A DNA stretch of 40,419 nucleotides from a virus. The position numbers were made by a program, and so were the translations under genes. The notes beneath the pieces are model-generated. The model was not told where the DNA came from. It saw only the letters and a list, made by a program, of their open reading frames with translations, and ran no database searches. Positions 18,694 through 27,381 of the stretch are shown one piece after another (the first letter of the stretch is position 1; the number at the start of each line of letters is the position of its first letter). The stretch covers positions 1-40,419 of the IMG/VR virus record IMGVR_UViG_3300038548_000181. One strand, 5' to 3'.

Positions 18694-20083
18694 AGCTTAT
18701 GACTCACTAGCTGATATTGTAGGTTATGGTGGTGCGGCAGGAGGGGGCAAGACAGACTTAGAGGTAGGCTTAGCACTAACTAGGCATACCAGGTCTATTA
18801 TCTACAGGCATGACGGAACACAGCTACAAGGCATATACGACCGCATAGAAGAGATAGTAGGTAGCAGGGACGGATTTAGTGAGCAGATAAAGAAGTGGCG
18901 CATTGACGGTAGGATTATAGAGTTTGGCGGTGTATGTGCCAAGCCTTTAGATTACAAGAAGTACCAAGGCAGGCCACACGACTTAAAATGCTTTGATGAA
19001 GTCACTGAAATGCCTGAGTTTGTTGTCAGGTTTTTAATGGGATGGCAGCGATCAAGCGACCCTAACCAGAGATGTAGGGTACTGATGGCGTTTAACCCAC
19101 CAACAACTAGCGATGGTCGATGGGTAATAGATTTCTTTGGCCCTTGGCTGAACAAGAAACACCTTAACCCTGCCAAACCTGGAGAGCTTAGATATTACAC
19201 AACTATTGAAGGCAAAGACGTTGAGCTGCCTAACGGCGATCCTGTAGAGGTGGAAGGCGAAATGGTTACCCCTCTATCAAGAACATTTATACCCGCCAGA
19301 GTAGAGGACAATGTTTATTATATGGAGTCAGGATATAAGGCTACATTGCAGGCTCTACCTGAACCACTAAGAAGCCAGATGTTAAAGGGCGACTTTGCGG
19401 CAGGCATGGAAGAAAGCCCATGGCAGGTAATCCCCACTAAATGGGTGGAGGAGGCTATAGCTAGATGGGAGCCACTACGCACTAAGGTTCCAATGGATTC
19501 AATGGGCGTTGATGTAGCAAGGGGCGGTAAAGACTTTACAGTCATATCTAAGCGACATGGTAACTGGTTTGATAAGCTTGTTAAGTATCCAGGCACAGCA
19601 ACGCCAGATGGCCCTATTACAGCAGGGCTAGTCATCAATGAGAGGCGAGACAAAGCCCCTGTTCATATCGACGTTATAGGTTGGGGTTCAAGCCCTTATG
19701 ACTTCCTGAAAGAGAACGGTGTTCACACAATCCCTATCAATAGCGCTGAATCTGCCAAGGATGCAGCCGGTGAGCCGCTACTAAGCAAAGAAGGTGAGCT
19801 TAAGTTTATCAATGTGCGAGCAAAGTTATGGTGGAGGATGAGAGAAGCCCTCGACCCAGCTAATGGCGAGCTTATAGCCCTGCCTGATGATGATGACTTG
19901 TTAACTCAGCTAACCTGTTTAACATGGTCATTCACCAAACAGGGCATTAAGGTAGAGTCTAAGGAAGACGTGTATACTAGGATTCAAAGATCAACCGATG
20001 ACGCTGATGCTATAATTTATGCAAATGTAGACACGCCAAAAGAGTCAGCAGAACCTATAAAACTTAATCAGAGTGGATGGTAA
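18563..20083 (+). CDS. terL: Terminase large subunit
   Basis: The product is 506 aa. Walker A GYGGAAGGGKTDL (about residues 53-65) drives ATP-powered DNA translocation; the Walker B region is LKCFDEVTEMPEF; the C-terminal nuclease half contains MGVDVARGGKDFTVI and downstream acidic residues. The start at 18563 (GAGGCTT before ATG) is supported by the N-terminal segment ELLPYLTKAEAEEMERL, which relatives also have; a shorter start at 18632 is possible. The motor acts at the portal vertex. It ends in a TAATG overlap with the portal gene. Confidence 0.95.
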   Translation: MNSLKQSEVRELLPYLTKAEAEEMERLITQGVPKWTPLEGPQTEAYDSLADIVGYGGAAGGGKTDLEVGLALTRHTRSIIYRHDGTQLQGIYDRIEEIVGSRDGFSEQIKKWRIDGRIIEFGGVCAKPLDYKKYQGRPHDLKCFDEVTEMPEFVVRFLMGWQRSSDPNQRCRVLMAFNPPTTSDGRWVIDFFGPWLNKKHLNPAKPGELRYYTTIEGKDVELPNGDPVEVEGEMVTPLSRTFIPARVEDNVYYMESGYKATLQALPEPLRSQMLKGDFAAGMEESPWQVIPTKWVEEAIARWEPLRTKVPMDSMGVDVARGGKDFTVISKRHGNWFDKLVKYPGTATPDGPITAGLVINERRDKAPVHIDVIGWGSSPYDFLKENGVHTIPINSAESAKDAAGEPLLSKEGELKFINVRAKLWWRMREALDPANGELIALPDDDDLLTQLTCLTWSFTKQGIKVESKEDVYTRIQRSTDDADAIIYANVDTPKESAEPIKLNQSGW

Positions 20084-22320
20084 TGGCAGATTATAGTAAG
20101 CACTCAGTAGTAGTTGACCTTCAAGAGAAGGCGCAAGCTGCTGACCAAGACATGAGAGATTTAGTCAAAGAACAGCGGGACTTCTTACACGTTAAGGACG
20201 GTATGTGGGAGCCTGATGTATGGAGACAGCGAGACAAGCACCCTAGATACACTATCGACAAGACAACTCCATTGATCGAAGAGACTACCGGCAGGATTAA
20301 GAAGGCCGACTTTGGTATCAAGGTACAGCCTGTAGACAGTTCAGCCAGTGAAGATGCAGCCGACATGATAGCCGGTCTCATTCGTAACAGTTCAAACCTA
20401 TCTAACGCTGACCACATATTCAACCAAGCTGTTACCCATGTAGTAGAGAGTGGGCTAGATGGCTGGGAAGTCGTGCAGGAACACGCTGACACTAAATCAT
20501 TTCATCAAGACTTAATGTTTAAGCCTGTTAACAACTGGGTAGATAGAGTGTGGTTCGACCACGCCTCATTAAGCCGAACCCCTATCGATGCACGACACGC
20601 CTTTAAGCTAACCTCATTCGCATTAGATGATTATAACGAACGGTGGCCTAAAGGTTCAGGTACATCCCTATCTCAGGATAAGAACCACAACGCACTGCAA
20701 ACCAATAGAGACAATGTGATTGTAGGGCAGGTTTATTACATGAAAGAGACTAAGATGGATTTAGTCTTGATGTCTAACGATAACGTCTATGAAGACAATG
20801 CAGACTTTAAAAAGATATCTGATGAGCTAGAGCTAGAAGGAGTGACCGAGGTAGACCGTAGAACCACCACAACCAAGGTTCAATGGATCAGGCAGTATGA
20901 CGGCGGTGGGTGGCTTAAAGAGGCTGAGGTGACAGTATTTGAATTTATATCCCTATGTCCTGAATACGGTAAGTTTGCTGTTATTGACGATGTTATAACC
21001 TACCGAGGCATGACATTAAAGCAGATGGACCCCCAAAGGATATACAACTACGCACGTTCAAGACAGATTGAAGAAGGTGCATTAGCTCCCCGTGAGAAGC
21101 TGATGGCCACTAAGGAACAGATAACAGGGTATGAACCCGATTACGAAACCATGAATACAAGCGCTAGTGCTGTACTGCCTTACAACCACGTTAACGGACA
21201 GCCGCCACCATTCAAAATAGGCGGCTCCCAAGTTAATCCAGGCCTAGAAACCACAGCGCTTAGCATGACTCAAGACATGAGAGAGGTAGCCAATAAATTC
21301 TCAGCATCTATGGGCGATGGTATCAATGCTAGAGCGGGTGTCATTGTTGATGAGCTTAAAGAGTCATCAGATACAGGCGATATAGACTGGACTGAAGGCC
21401 ATGAGATAGCCCTATGTTATACGTTCAAGGTTTGGTTGAGTGGTATGCGTAAGGTATACAGCGGCACTAGAACAGTAAGGTCTATTAACGAGGCTGGCGT
21501 TCCTTCAATGGAGGAAATCAACACTACTCGTACAGATAGGCAGACAGGTGAGGTTGTTACTATTAACGATCTATCAGCGGGCATCTATGATGTTGTTTGT
21601 TCTGCTGGTAAGTCATACAAGTCCCGCCAAGGTGAGACTATCGCAGGTATCCTAGAGATAGGCCAAGTTGATCCTAATGTCATACTGGAAGGTGAGGATA
21701 TTCTAGTAGCTGCATCCGATGGCCCTGGAATGAAAGAGATTGCCGAGCGCATCAGAGCTAGGAAGATGGCCGAAGGTTCTATTCCACAATCACAATGGAC
21801 TGATGAGGAAATGGAGCAGGCTATTGCAGCACAACAAGCAGCACAGAACCAGCCACCTCAAGAAGACCCATTAATGGTAGCGGCTAGAGCTGAAGAGACT
21901 AAGGGTAATGCTGAGCTAATGACCGCACAGAACAAACAGATTGAGATACAAGGCACTCAGCAGGTCGCTATGGGCAGGTTACAGCTAGAGAACAAGGTTA
22001 TTGACCTAGATACTCAGAAGTTCTTAAGAGCGGGTGAAGACAAGTTTAATGTGGAAGCGGCTAAGATAGACCAAGGGCAGCAGAAACTAGACCAAACTCA
22101 ACAGCAGTTTGACTTCAATGTATTCACTGAGCAGCAGAAGCTACAAGCTCAACAGATGAACGATATGTTTAATAACATGAAGACTATATCTGAAGTGATG
22201 CAGAACTTTGTCGGCCCCCACATAGTAGAGGCTGGCATTAACCAAGCAGTAGCTATTACTGAGGAGCAGGAAGCCCAAGGTATTGATACAGATATAGCTG
22301 AGGATATTATAGAGGGCTAA
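20083..22320 (+). CDS. Portal protein, P22 gp1-like
   Basis: The product is 745 aa, close to the 725 aa of P22 gp1. The N-terminal part (YTIDKTTPLIEETTGRIKKA, then SNADHIFNQAVTHVVESGLD) is the P22-portal signature. The C-terminal 130 residues are Gln-rich and helical, like the P22 barrel. It forms the twelve-mer through which DNA enters and leaves. The start at 20083 overlaps the terminase stop. The family is firm. Confidence 0.92.
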   Translation: MADYSKHSVVVDLQEKAQAADQDMRDLVKEQRDFLHVKDGMWEPDVWRQRDKHPRYTIDKTTPLIEETTGRIKKADFGIKVQPVDSSASEDAADMIAGLIRNSSNLSNADHIFNQAVTHVVESGLDGWEVVQEHADTKSFHQDLMFKPVNNWVDRVWFDHASLSRTPIDARHAFKLTSFALDDYNERWPKGSGTSLSQDKNHNALQTNRDNVIVGQVYYMKETKMDLVLMSNDNVYEDNADFKKISDELELEGVTEVDRRTTTTKVQWIRQYDGGGWLKEAEVTVFEFISLCPEYGKFAVIDDVITYRGMTLKQMDPQRIYNYARSRQIEEGALAPREKLMATKEQITGYEPDYETMNTSASAVLPYNHVNGQPPPFKIGGSQVNPGLETTALSMTQDMREVANKFSASMGDGINARAGVIVDELKESSDTGDIDWTEGHEIALCYTFKVWLSGMRKVYSGTRTVRSINEAGVPSMEEINTTRTDRQTGEVVTINDLSAGIYDVVCSAGKSYKSRQGETIAGILEIGQVDPNVILEGEDILVAASDGPGMKEIAERIRARKMAEGSIPQSQWTDEEMEQAIAAQQAAQNQPPQEDPLMVAARAEETKGNAELMTAQNKQIEIQGTQQVAMGRLQLENKVIDLDTQKFLRAGEDKFNVEAAKIDQGQQKLDQTQQQFDFNVFTEQQKLQAQQMNDMFNNMKTISEVMQNFVGPHIVEAGINQAVAITEEQEAQGIDTDIAEDIIEG

Positions 22321-22324
22321 AGGA

Positions 22325-22441
22325 TTAGCCCCAAATCAACTGAACTACCACAGGTATGCCAATCATAAAGCCGAAAAACATGCATGTAATTAATATTACC
22401 TCGTTGTCTGATTCTTTGAACCCTAACTGGTGCTTGTCCAT
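22325..22441 (-). CDS. Small membrane protein of the portal-scaffold moron, 38 aa
   Basis: The frame starts at 22441 with GGGAGGGGTAGAT before the ATG. The product (MDKHQLGFKESDNEVILITC...) has one hydrophobic helix, residues 14-37. It is the last gene of a leftward four-gene unit lying against the late direction. Function unknown. Confidence 0.6.
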   Translation of the reverse strand: MDKHQLGFKESDNEVILITCMFFGFMIGIPVVVQLIWG

Positions 22442-22443
22442 AT

Positions 22444-22578
22444 CTACCCCTCCCATTTATCTAAACCATACAGAACAAAAGCAGCAGCTAGAAAGGAACT
22501 ACCGGCGGCAACATCAACAAATAGAAACGCAACGGAGAATATAATACAGGCCCAATAAGCCTTATCTAATTTACTCAT
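22444..22578 (-). CDS. Small membrane protein of the moron, 44 aa
   Basis: The ATG at 22578 overlaps the end of the Phd-like gene by eight bases. The product (MSKLDKAYWACIIFSVAFLF...) has two short hydrophobic segments (residues 9-21 and 22-37), enough for one or two spans. It is two bases from the next gene. Possible roles include superinfection exclusion, but no homology supports this. Confidence 0.65.
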   Translation of the reverse strand: MSKLDKAYWACIIFSVAFLFVDVAAGSSFLAAAFVLYGLDKWEG

Positions 22579-22738
22579 CATCAACCTCCTTCTCAGGCTC
22601 TCTACGCTCTCTACCCTTTAATATAAACACTTTATCAGGATAGCGATCATGGTTAATAAGTGCTTCCCCGTTCTTATCCACTTCGCTAAATATCTTAGCT
22701 GGACGGTTGCTTAGGTCACTTGCGCTATACGTCTTCAT
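22571..22738 (-). CDS. Phd/YefM-like protein of the moron, 55 aa
   Basis: Start at 22738 with ATAAGGATAAGA before the ATG. The product begins MKTYSASDLSNRPAKIFSEV and continues NGEALINHDRYPDKVFILKG, the Phd/YefM DNA-binding fold, and resembles the Phd-like protein at 7896. The tail is Arg/Glu-rich and short. The upstream gene overlaps by 14 bases and is not a recognised toxin. It probably represses its own operon through the inverted repeat at 22916-22941. Confidence 0.75.
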   Translation of the reverse strand: MKTYSASDLSNRPAKIFSEVDKNGEALINHDRYPDKVFILKGRERREPEKEVDDE

Positions 22739-22898
22739 TCTTATCCTTATTGTGGGGGAATTTATGAAGAGGCTGGAATATAGCAACCGCCAAATCTGCC
22801 CTCTTATCTTCTGGTACGCCTTGCTCATCCCACACTTTGTTTAGCGCTTTAGTTATACGCTTTGCACCCTCTTGAGGTGTTATGAAGTTATTAGCCAT
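22725..22898 (-). CDS. First gene of the moron, hypothetical, 57 aa
   Basis: The ATG at 22898 follows GAGAGGAGAGATAG, a strong ribosome site. The product (MANNFITPQEGAKRITKALN...) is helical and basic, with DLAVAIFQPL in the middle. It is the partner of a Phd-like gene, so a small toxin is conceivable, but toxins usually follow the antitoxin and no catalytic motif is visible. Function unknown. Confidence 0.65.
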   Translation of the reverse strand: MANNFITPQEGAKRITKALNKVWDEQGVPEDKRADLAVAIFQPLHKFPHNKDKNEDV

Positions 22899-22915
22899 TC
22901 CTATCTCTCCTCTCA

Positions 22916-22941
22916 GGTCTATCTAGTCTATCAGGTAGACC
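22916..22941. promoter_or_regulatory. Inverted repeat, operator candidate of the moron
   Basis: GGTCTA (22916-22921) and TAGACC (22936-22941) are inverted, with TCTATC direct repeats in between. The repeat lies between the promoter candidate and the ribosome site of the leftward unit, so a bound repressor would block transcription. The Phd-like protein of the unit is a plausible ligand. Confidence 0.45.
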
Positions 22942-22944
22942 ACA

Positions 22945-22953
22945 ACTATAGCA
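22945..22953 (-). promoter_or_regulatory. Extended -10 promoter candidate of the moron
   Basis: Read leftward, TGCTATAGT is an extended -10 with one mismatch. No good -35 is visible. It is located just upstream of the inverted repeat and would make the moron independently transcribed. Confidence 0.45.
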
Positions 22954-22981
22954 CATAACAAGCCACACCCTCTAGTGAATA

Positions 22982-23005
22982 GTACAATTGCAATATCAAC
23001 TGTAC
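22982..23005. repeat. Inverted repeat upstream of scaffold gene
   Basis: GTACAATTG and CAACTGTAC (one mismatch) are separated by six bases. It lies between the divergent moron and the scaffold gene and could be an operator or the boundary mark of the inserted unit. Confidence 0.4.
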
Positions 23006-23044
23006 GTGACAGTTTCACGAGATAGATTACCAGTAGGTATACCC

Positions 23045-23833
23045 ATGAGTGAGCAGCAAGCAGCAGAGGTTTTAGACCAGCCAGAAGTTGAACAGCATCA
23101 AGATGAACAGACAATTGATCAAGATGTTTCACCGACTGCCGGTGATAGTGGAGAACACCACGAAGAAAAAATCACGTTCACACCGGAACAACAGAAGATA
23201 CTTAATCAAAACGCCTTTGATGTTAGAGGTGAAAAGCGGAAAACAGAAGCATTACAAGCCCGCCTTGATAAGTTAGAAGCTGCTGTACCAGTTGAACAAG
23301 CGCCAGTAGTACCAGCGATGCCCGATCAGTATTCAGATACGTTTGATGCGGATATGGCAACAAGGGATGCAGCGCTACTAGCTAGGCGAGACTTTGAACA
23401 CAACGCTCAGAATCAGCAGCAGCGGCAAGATTGGCAGTTGCAAGAGCAGCAAAGGGTAGCTAACGAAGACTTGAATAAGTCAAGGCAGGTTTATTCGGGA
23501 CGCGCAACAAATTTAGGCATTAGTAACGAACAGTCGCAAGCGGCTATAGATATAGTTATTGGGTACGGGATAGACGGCCAAGTGCAAGATTATCTCTTAA
23601 AGCAAGAGGTAGGGCCATTAATCACCCAATACCTAAGTCAAAATCCGCAGGCGATGGACACGTTACGCAGTTTGCCACCAACAAGCGCGGCGGTCTTCAT
23701 TGAAACCCAAGTTAAGCCAGAGGCTATTAAACTTAAACCCAAGCAGTCTGATGCACCACCTCCTGCTGAGGCACTAAATGGTAACGGCGTCCCAGCAACG
23801 CAAGGCGGACCACCAGGCACAACATACGAATAA
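23045..23833 (+). CDS. Scaffolding protein
   Basis: The product is 262 aa from ATG 23045 (an upstream in-frame start at 22988 has no site). It is acidic, Gln-rich and mostly helical: MSEQQAAEVLDQPEVEQHQD, TFTPEQQKILNQNAFDVRGE and a long NAQNQQQRQDWQLQEQQRVA helix. This is typical of phage scaffolds (P22 gp8, 303 aa), as is the place between portal and coat. It directs procapsid assembly and leaves before packaging. The assignment is mainly by position and composition. Confidence 0.8.
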   Translation: MSEQQAAEVLDQPEVEQHQDEQTIDQDVSPTAGDSGEHHEEKITFTPEQQKILNQNAFDVRGEKRKTEALQARLDKLEAAVPVEQAPVVPAMPDQYSDTFDADMATRDAALLARRDFEHNAQNQQQRQDWQLQEQQRVANEDLNKSRQVYSGRATNLGISNEQSQAAIDIVIGYGIDGQVQDYLLKQEVGPLITQYLSQNPQAMDTLRSLPPTSAAVFIETQVKPEAIKLKPKQSDAPPPAEALNGNGVPATQGGPPGTTYE

Positions 23834-23845
23834 TAGGAGCCACTC

Positions 23846-25132
23846 ATGGCTAATAGTTTTGACTCAAATTTCTCACGCAAGCTTATGGAGGTGTTTTTAG
23901 ATAAATTTGAATCTGAAAGGGTTCTATCTAAGAACGTTGACACACAGCTTTTCCAGGGTAAATTCAACCCATCAACCGGCGATAGCATTGATGTTAAGCG
24001 CCCTACTGACTTTTTATCCGTTCGCTCTGCTAATGGTGACGTTTCCGGCGATACAGCCTCAGACATCATCACAGGTAAGGCTACTGCTACTGTCCAAGAT
24101 TACTTTACCTCTTTCGTTGATTATGACGAAGCAGATGAAGCTATCAAAATGAATCAGATTGACCAGTTGTTGGCTCCAATGGCAACACGCATGGTTACTG
24201 ATTTTGAAACGGACTATGCGCGGTTTATGATGGAAAACACGGCATTACTTACCGGCGCGGTAGGTACAGCCATCACTACATGGGATCAGGTAGCAGAGGC
24301 AGGCGCGTTAATGTCTTCAGCCGGTGTCCCTCAAGACGGCTCTTGGATGATGGCAGTTAACCCATTCACTCAAATCACACTGGCTAGCGACCAGCGCTCA
24401 TTGGGTGCAGGTGGTGTAGCAGGTGGTCTTGTTAAGAGCGCTAATGACAGGGCTACTATCACTGACAATTTTGCAGGAATGCGAGTATTGACAGCTACTA
24501 CCTTAGCGACTTATACCACCGACTCAGAGGCAGACCGTATTGGCGCTGTTGCTGTAACACCGGCTGGTAATTACCTAACCGCCAAAGACACCATGACCAC
24601 GACTATCGCAGTCTCAGGTTTTGGTAATGACTTGGAAATACGTGCAGGTGAAACGATTACAGTAACGGCTGCGGCTGGTGCGGTTAACCGTCTTAACTTG
24701 TCTACTAGAGCACCTATCGTTAATGCGGCAGGTGCAGCTATTGTCTACAGTGGTACAGTAACGACTGCTGTGACATTGAGCGGCACAGGCACAGGTAGCA
24801 TCACCATCACAGGTGCAGCTATCTCTGAGTCTGATGGTCAGTATGATACGGTTACTCAGCCTATCCTAATCACTGATGTACTTACATTGGGTGGCGCGGC
24901 TAGTACGTTGATTCAACCTAACCTGTTCTGGCACAAGCAAGCATTTACTGTTGCCTCTGTACCTATCAAGAAACTTCACTCTACTGATACCACGGCTGTC
25001 ACAGCAGACGGCTTAGCATTTCGCGTATCTAAAGGTGTTGGCTTCCTTGAGAACCAACAGAAGGTGCGTATCGATTTCCGTCCAGCTTATGGGGTAATGA
25101 ATCCGTTCTTTGCCGGTCAAGCTTTCGGTTAA
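23846..25132 (+). CDS. Major capsid (coat) protein, P22 gp5-like
   Basis: The product is 428 aa, close to P22 coat (430). N-terminal blocks fit the P22 coat family: FLDKFESERVLSKNVDTQLF, FNPSTGDSIDVKRPTDFLSV and EAIKMNQIDQLLAPMATRMV. An inserted beta-rich domain (residues about 225-340, AVTLSGTGTGSITITGAAIS) occupies the place of the P22 insertion domain. The ATG follows AATAGGAGCCACTC. A strong terminator lies 18 bases after the stop. It forms the HK97-fold shell. Confidence 0.92.
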   Translation: MANSFDSNFSRKLMEVFLDKFESERVLSKNVDTQLFQGKFNPSTGDSIDVKRPTDFLSVRSANGDVSGDTASDIITGKATATVQDYFTSFVDYDEADEAIKMNQIDQLLAPMATRMVTDFETDYARFMMENTALLTGAVGTAITTWDQVAEAGALMSSAGVPQDGSWMMAVNPFTQITLASDQRSLGAGGVAGGLVKSANDRATITDNFAGMRVLTATTLATYTTDSEADRIGAVAVTPAGNYLTAKDTMTTTIAVSGFGNDLEIRAGETITVTAAAGAVNRLNLSTRAPIVNAAGAAIVYSGTVTTAVTLSGTGTGSITITGAAISESDGQYDTVTQPILITDVLTLGGAASTLIQPNLFWHKQAFTVASVPIKKLHSTDTTAVTADGLAFRVSKGVGFLENQQKVRIDFRPAYGVMNPFFAGQAFG

Positions 25133-25150
25133 TCCTTAACTAAACTTAAC

Positions 25151-25171
25151 AAAGGGCTTCGGCCCTTTTTT
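25151..25171 (+). terminator. Rho-independent terminator after the coat gene
   Basis: AAAGGGC-TTCG-GCCCTTTTTT: a seven-pair stem with a stable TTCG tetraloop and T-run. It would trim coat mRNA and lower expression of downstream genes; read-through must occur for the tail genes. Confidence 0.9.
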
Positions 25172-25192
25172 GGGTAACAACTAGGGGCAATT

Positions 25193-25378
25193 ATGATCTA
25201 TACAAGGCCAAGCGGTAGTACGATAGAATTAGCAGATACCAAAGAGATGCGGGCATTTGCTAAAGCTAACGATTTCAAGCAGACACGCAAATCTAAAGAG
25301 GCTAAAGAAGATGGCGACAGCGGCTCAAGTGATAAAGGCTTCTTTACTAAAAATACTAGTACAAGGTTCGGAGGCTGA
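25193..25378 (+). CDS. Small hydrophilic late protein, 61 aa
   Basis: The product (MIYTRPSGSTIELADTKEMR...) has a short beta/helix N-terminal part and a Lys/Gly/Ser-rich tail. The start has AGGGGCAATT before it. It overlaps the start of the gp4-like gene by 68 bases, so it must be read in a second frame. Unknown; it may be a head-completion accessory. Confidence 0.6.
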   Translation: MIYTRPSGSTIELADTKEMRAFAKANDFKQTRKSKEAKEDGDSGSSDKGFFTKNTSTRFGG

Positions 25379-25802
25379 GCTACAGCCTGACGAGTTCCAG
25401 GATGCTATCTTTGATCTTAATAACCTTATGCTGGCCTATGATGCTGACGGTATTACCTTAGGTTACACAGAGGTTTCTAACTTGGGTGATCAAGTAACAG
25501 TTCCATTAGGGGCGTTACGTGGAATCATTTACAACCTAGCTATTGAGATTGCGCCCGAATATAACGGCACAGTCACCCCTGGAATAGAGAGAATCGCCCT
25601 AGCAGGCTTATCAGCTATGCGTAAACTAGGCGTAGCAATCCCCGTATCAAGATTACCTTGCACACTTCCCATTGGCTCAGGCAATGAAGGCTACGGCCAC
25701 AGATATAACCCATTCTTCCACTGTGATGAAGATGCAATATTAGCCGAGACCACTGGCAGTATCTCATTAGAGTCAGGCACCAACCAAGCAGCGAGTTCTT
25801 AA
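25311..25802 (+). CDS. Head-to-tail adaptor, P22 gp4-like
   Basis: The product is 163 aa from ATG 25311, matching P22 gp4 (166 aa). Characteristic segments: DEFQDAIFDLNNLMLAYDAD, GITLGYTEVSNLGDQVTVPL and RGIIYNLAIEIAPEYNGTVT. Gp4 binds under the portal after packaging and seals it for tail assembly; P22 gp4 also has reported muramidase activity, not judged here. A further upstream start (25257) would lack a site. Confidence 0.9.
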   Translation: MATAAQVIKASLLKILVQGSEAELQPDEFQDAIFDLNNLMLAYDADGITLGYTEVSNLGDQVTVPLGALRGIIYNLAIEIAPEYNGTVTPGIERIALAGLSAMRKLGVAIPVSRLPCTLPIGSGNEGYGHRYNPFFHCDEDAILAETTGSISLESGTNQAASS

Positions 25803-25803
25803 G

Positions 25804-27381
25804 ATGTCCGATAATAATAGCGGTAACAGAAAGAAGAGTGATTTCCCAGCGGTAACATCTGTACCTGCTGGCTCATTTGTTGACGTATTCAGCAACGGTA
25901 TTAACCAAAAGATCACCTATGACAACTTTCTAGCAGGCTTAGGCGTAACAGGTACTCTAGCTCAAGCCGGTAATGTCCTTGCTACCCCCGTATTAGACAA
26001 GCAGGGCACAGTAAACAACATTCGTAACATTGAGGATGGTTCGGGCATTAAGTCCTCTATAAGCCCTCAGAACGGCTTAACGCTTGCTCATAACTTCAAT
26101 GTAGACACGGTTGGCGCTCCGTTAATGCTTAACCCCACTTTGGCTAACCCCACATTCCCTAGCTTATTGGGCAGCTCTAGTATTGCAGTTGTGCAGGATG
26201 GCAATCAAATTAGGTTTGAGGCTACCACGGCACCCGTATCCACTAAGACGGTCATTATTAACCAAGTCTCAGATTTCCCTACGGCAGTATCAGGCGTTAT
26301 TACATTAGCCAGCAATACTGATTACTTTATTACTAACGACATAACCACATCGTCTCGCTTTGTATTTGGAGACTCAACTCAATTCAGAGCGGCTGGCACA
26401 GTTATCATTACCCTAACCTATACCGGCACAGGGGCGATGATTACCTGTCAGGATTGTGATATTAGACTAAGAGAGATTACCTTAGCATTTCCTAATGGCT
26501 CACTATTCAATATTACCAGCTCAACAGCAGCAGGTATCGGGATTGTAGCCACTCAGAACACAGTATTAATTGGCGGCGCTCTAGGTAATGTAAGCTGTCG
26601 AATATTATCTATCTTCCTTTCTGGTGTTGTATTGACTTCAGGGGGCTTAGTATTAACCGCCTCAACAATGGATGTTTTATCGATTGATGCTGATACGTGG
26701 ATTCAATTTGCAGGAAAGGGAATAACTTTAGGCACAACGGTCTGTGAGAGCATCCAGACTAAAAACATATTCCTTACTATATCAAGCGGTGTTACGTTCC
26801 TTGACGGCTTGGCTAACTCTGGAAACATTACAGCAACGGGTGAAGGTCTAGTGGCTGATGTCAGAGGTACGGGGCTAGGTGTAGAGCTTGGCGCTAATAT
26901 TAACCCTGATGATGATAGATGGGCATTTGCAGCTAATTCACGTATTAGAAACACTATTAGAGACTCTATTTTATCAATGCATGGCAATACTACTGATACC
27001 GTTATAGGCACAGCTGGTATAGCTAATGCGGTTAAGGTGGCGGGTACATTCATTGTAGGCAGAGAATCAGGCTTTTCAGGTGATACCACAGGCGCTTCTA
27101 CTTATGATCTAGTGACTGGCATCGTATCTCCTATGACATGCACTATTAGAGTAGAGAAGGCTTCAGGCGGCGCTACTATCGTAGGTGCTGCCTTTGCTGT
27201 AGATGGCGTAGTGGACGTTAATAGTCAGATGACATGTGAATGCAGCTCCAGCGATCCAAACAATATATTTTTAACGTGGCAGGAAGAGTTAAGCCAAGGG
27301 CAGGTGGTAACTGTGGTTTGTTTCAATGAGAGCGGGACAATTAATAATACGGTAACTGACATGATTCTCAGGATTCAATAA
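25804..27381 (+). CDS. Beta-helix-like virion protein, tail fibre/spike candidate, 525 aa
   Basis: The N-terminal 60 residues (SDFPAVTSVPAGSFVDVFSN, INQKITYDNFLAGLGVTGTL) look like a virion-anchoring domain. The rest is low-charge Thr/Ile/Gly/Ser-rich sequence with repeated short strands (IVIITLTYTGTGAMI-like patterns), as in right-handed beta-helix receptor proteins. It lies between gp4- and gp10-like genes, where P22 has no spike. Role: probable receptor binding or stalk; inference. Confidence 0.7.
   Translation: MSDNNSGNRKKSDFPAVTSVPAGSFVDVFSNGINQKITYDNFLAGLGVTGTLAQAGNVLATPVLDKQGTVNNIRNIEDGSGIKSSISPQNGLTLAHNFNVDTVGAPLMLNPTLANPTFPSLLGSSSIAVVQDGNQIRFEATTAPVSTKTVIINQVSDFPTAVSGVITLASNTDYFITNDITTSSRFVFGDSTQFRAAGTVIITLTYTGTGAMITCQDCDIRLREITLAFPNGSLFNITSSTAAGIGIVATQNTVLIGGALGNVSCRILSIFLSGVVLTSGGLVLTASTMDVLSIDADTWIQFAGKGITLGTTVCESIQTKNIFLTISSGVTFLDGLANSGNITATGEGLVADVRGTGLGVELGANINPDDDRWAFAANSRIRNTIRDSILSMHGNTTDTVIGTAGIANAVKVAGTFIVGRESGFSGDTTGASTYDLVTGIVSPMTCTIRVEKASGGATIVGAAFAVDGVVDVNSQMTCECSSSDPNNIFLTWQEELSQGQVVTVVCFNESGTINNTVTDMILRIQ

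Noticed and set aside
22356-22544. 62-aa rightward frame opposite the moron
   Set aside because: No ribosome site, and two minus-strand membrane protein frames with good sites cover the same DNA.
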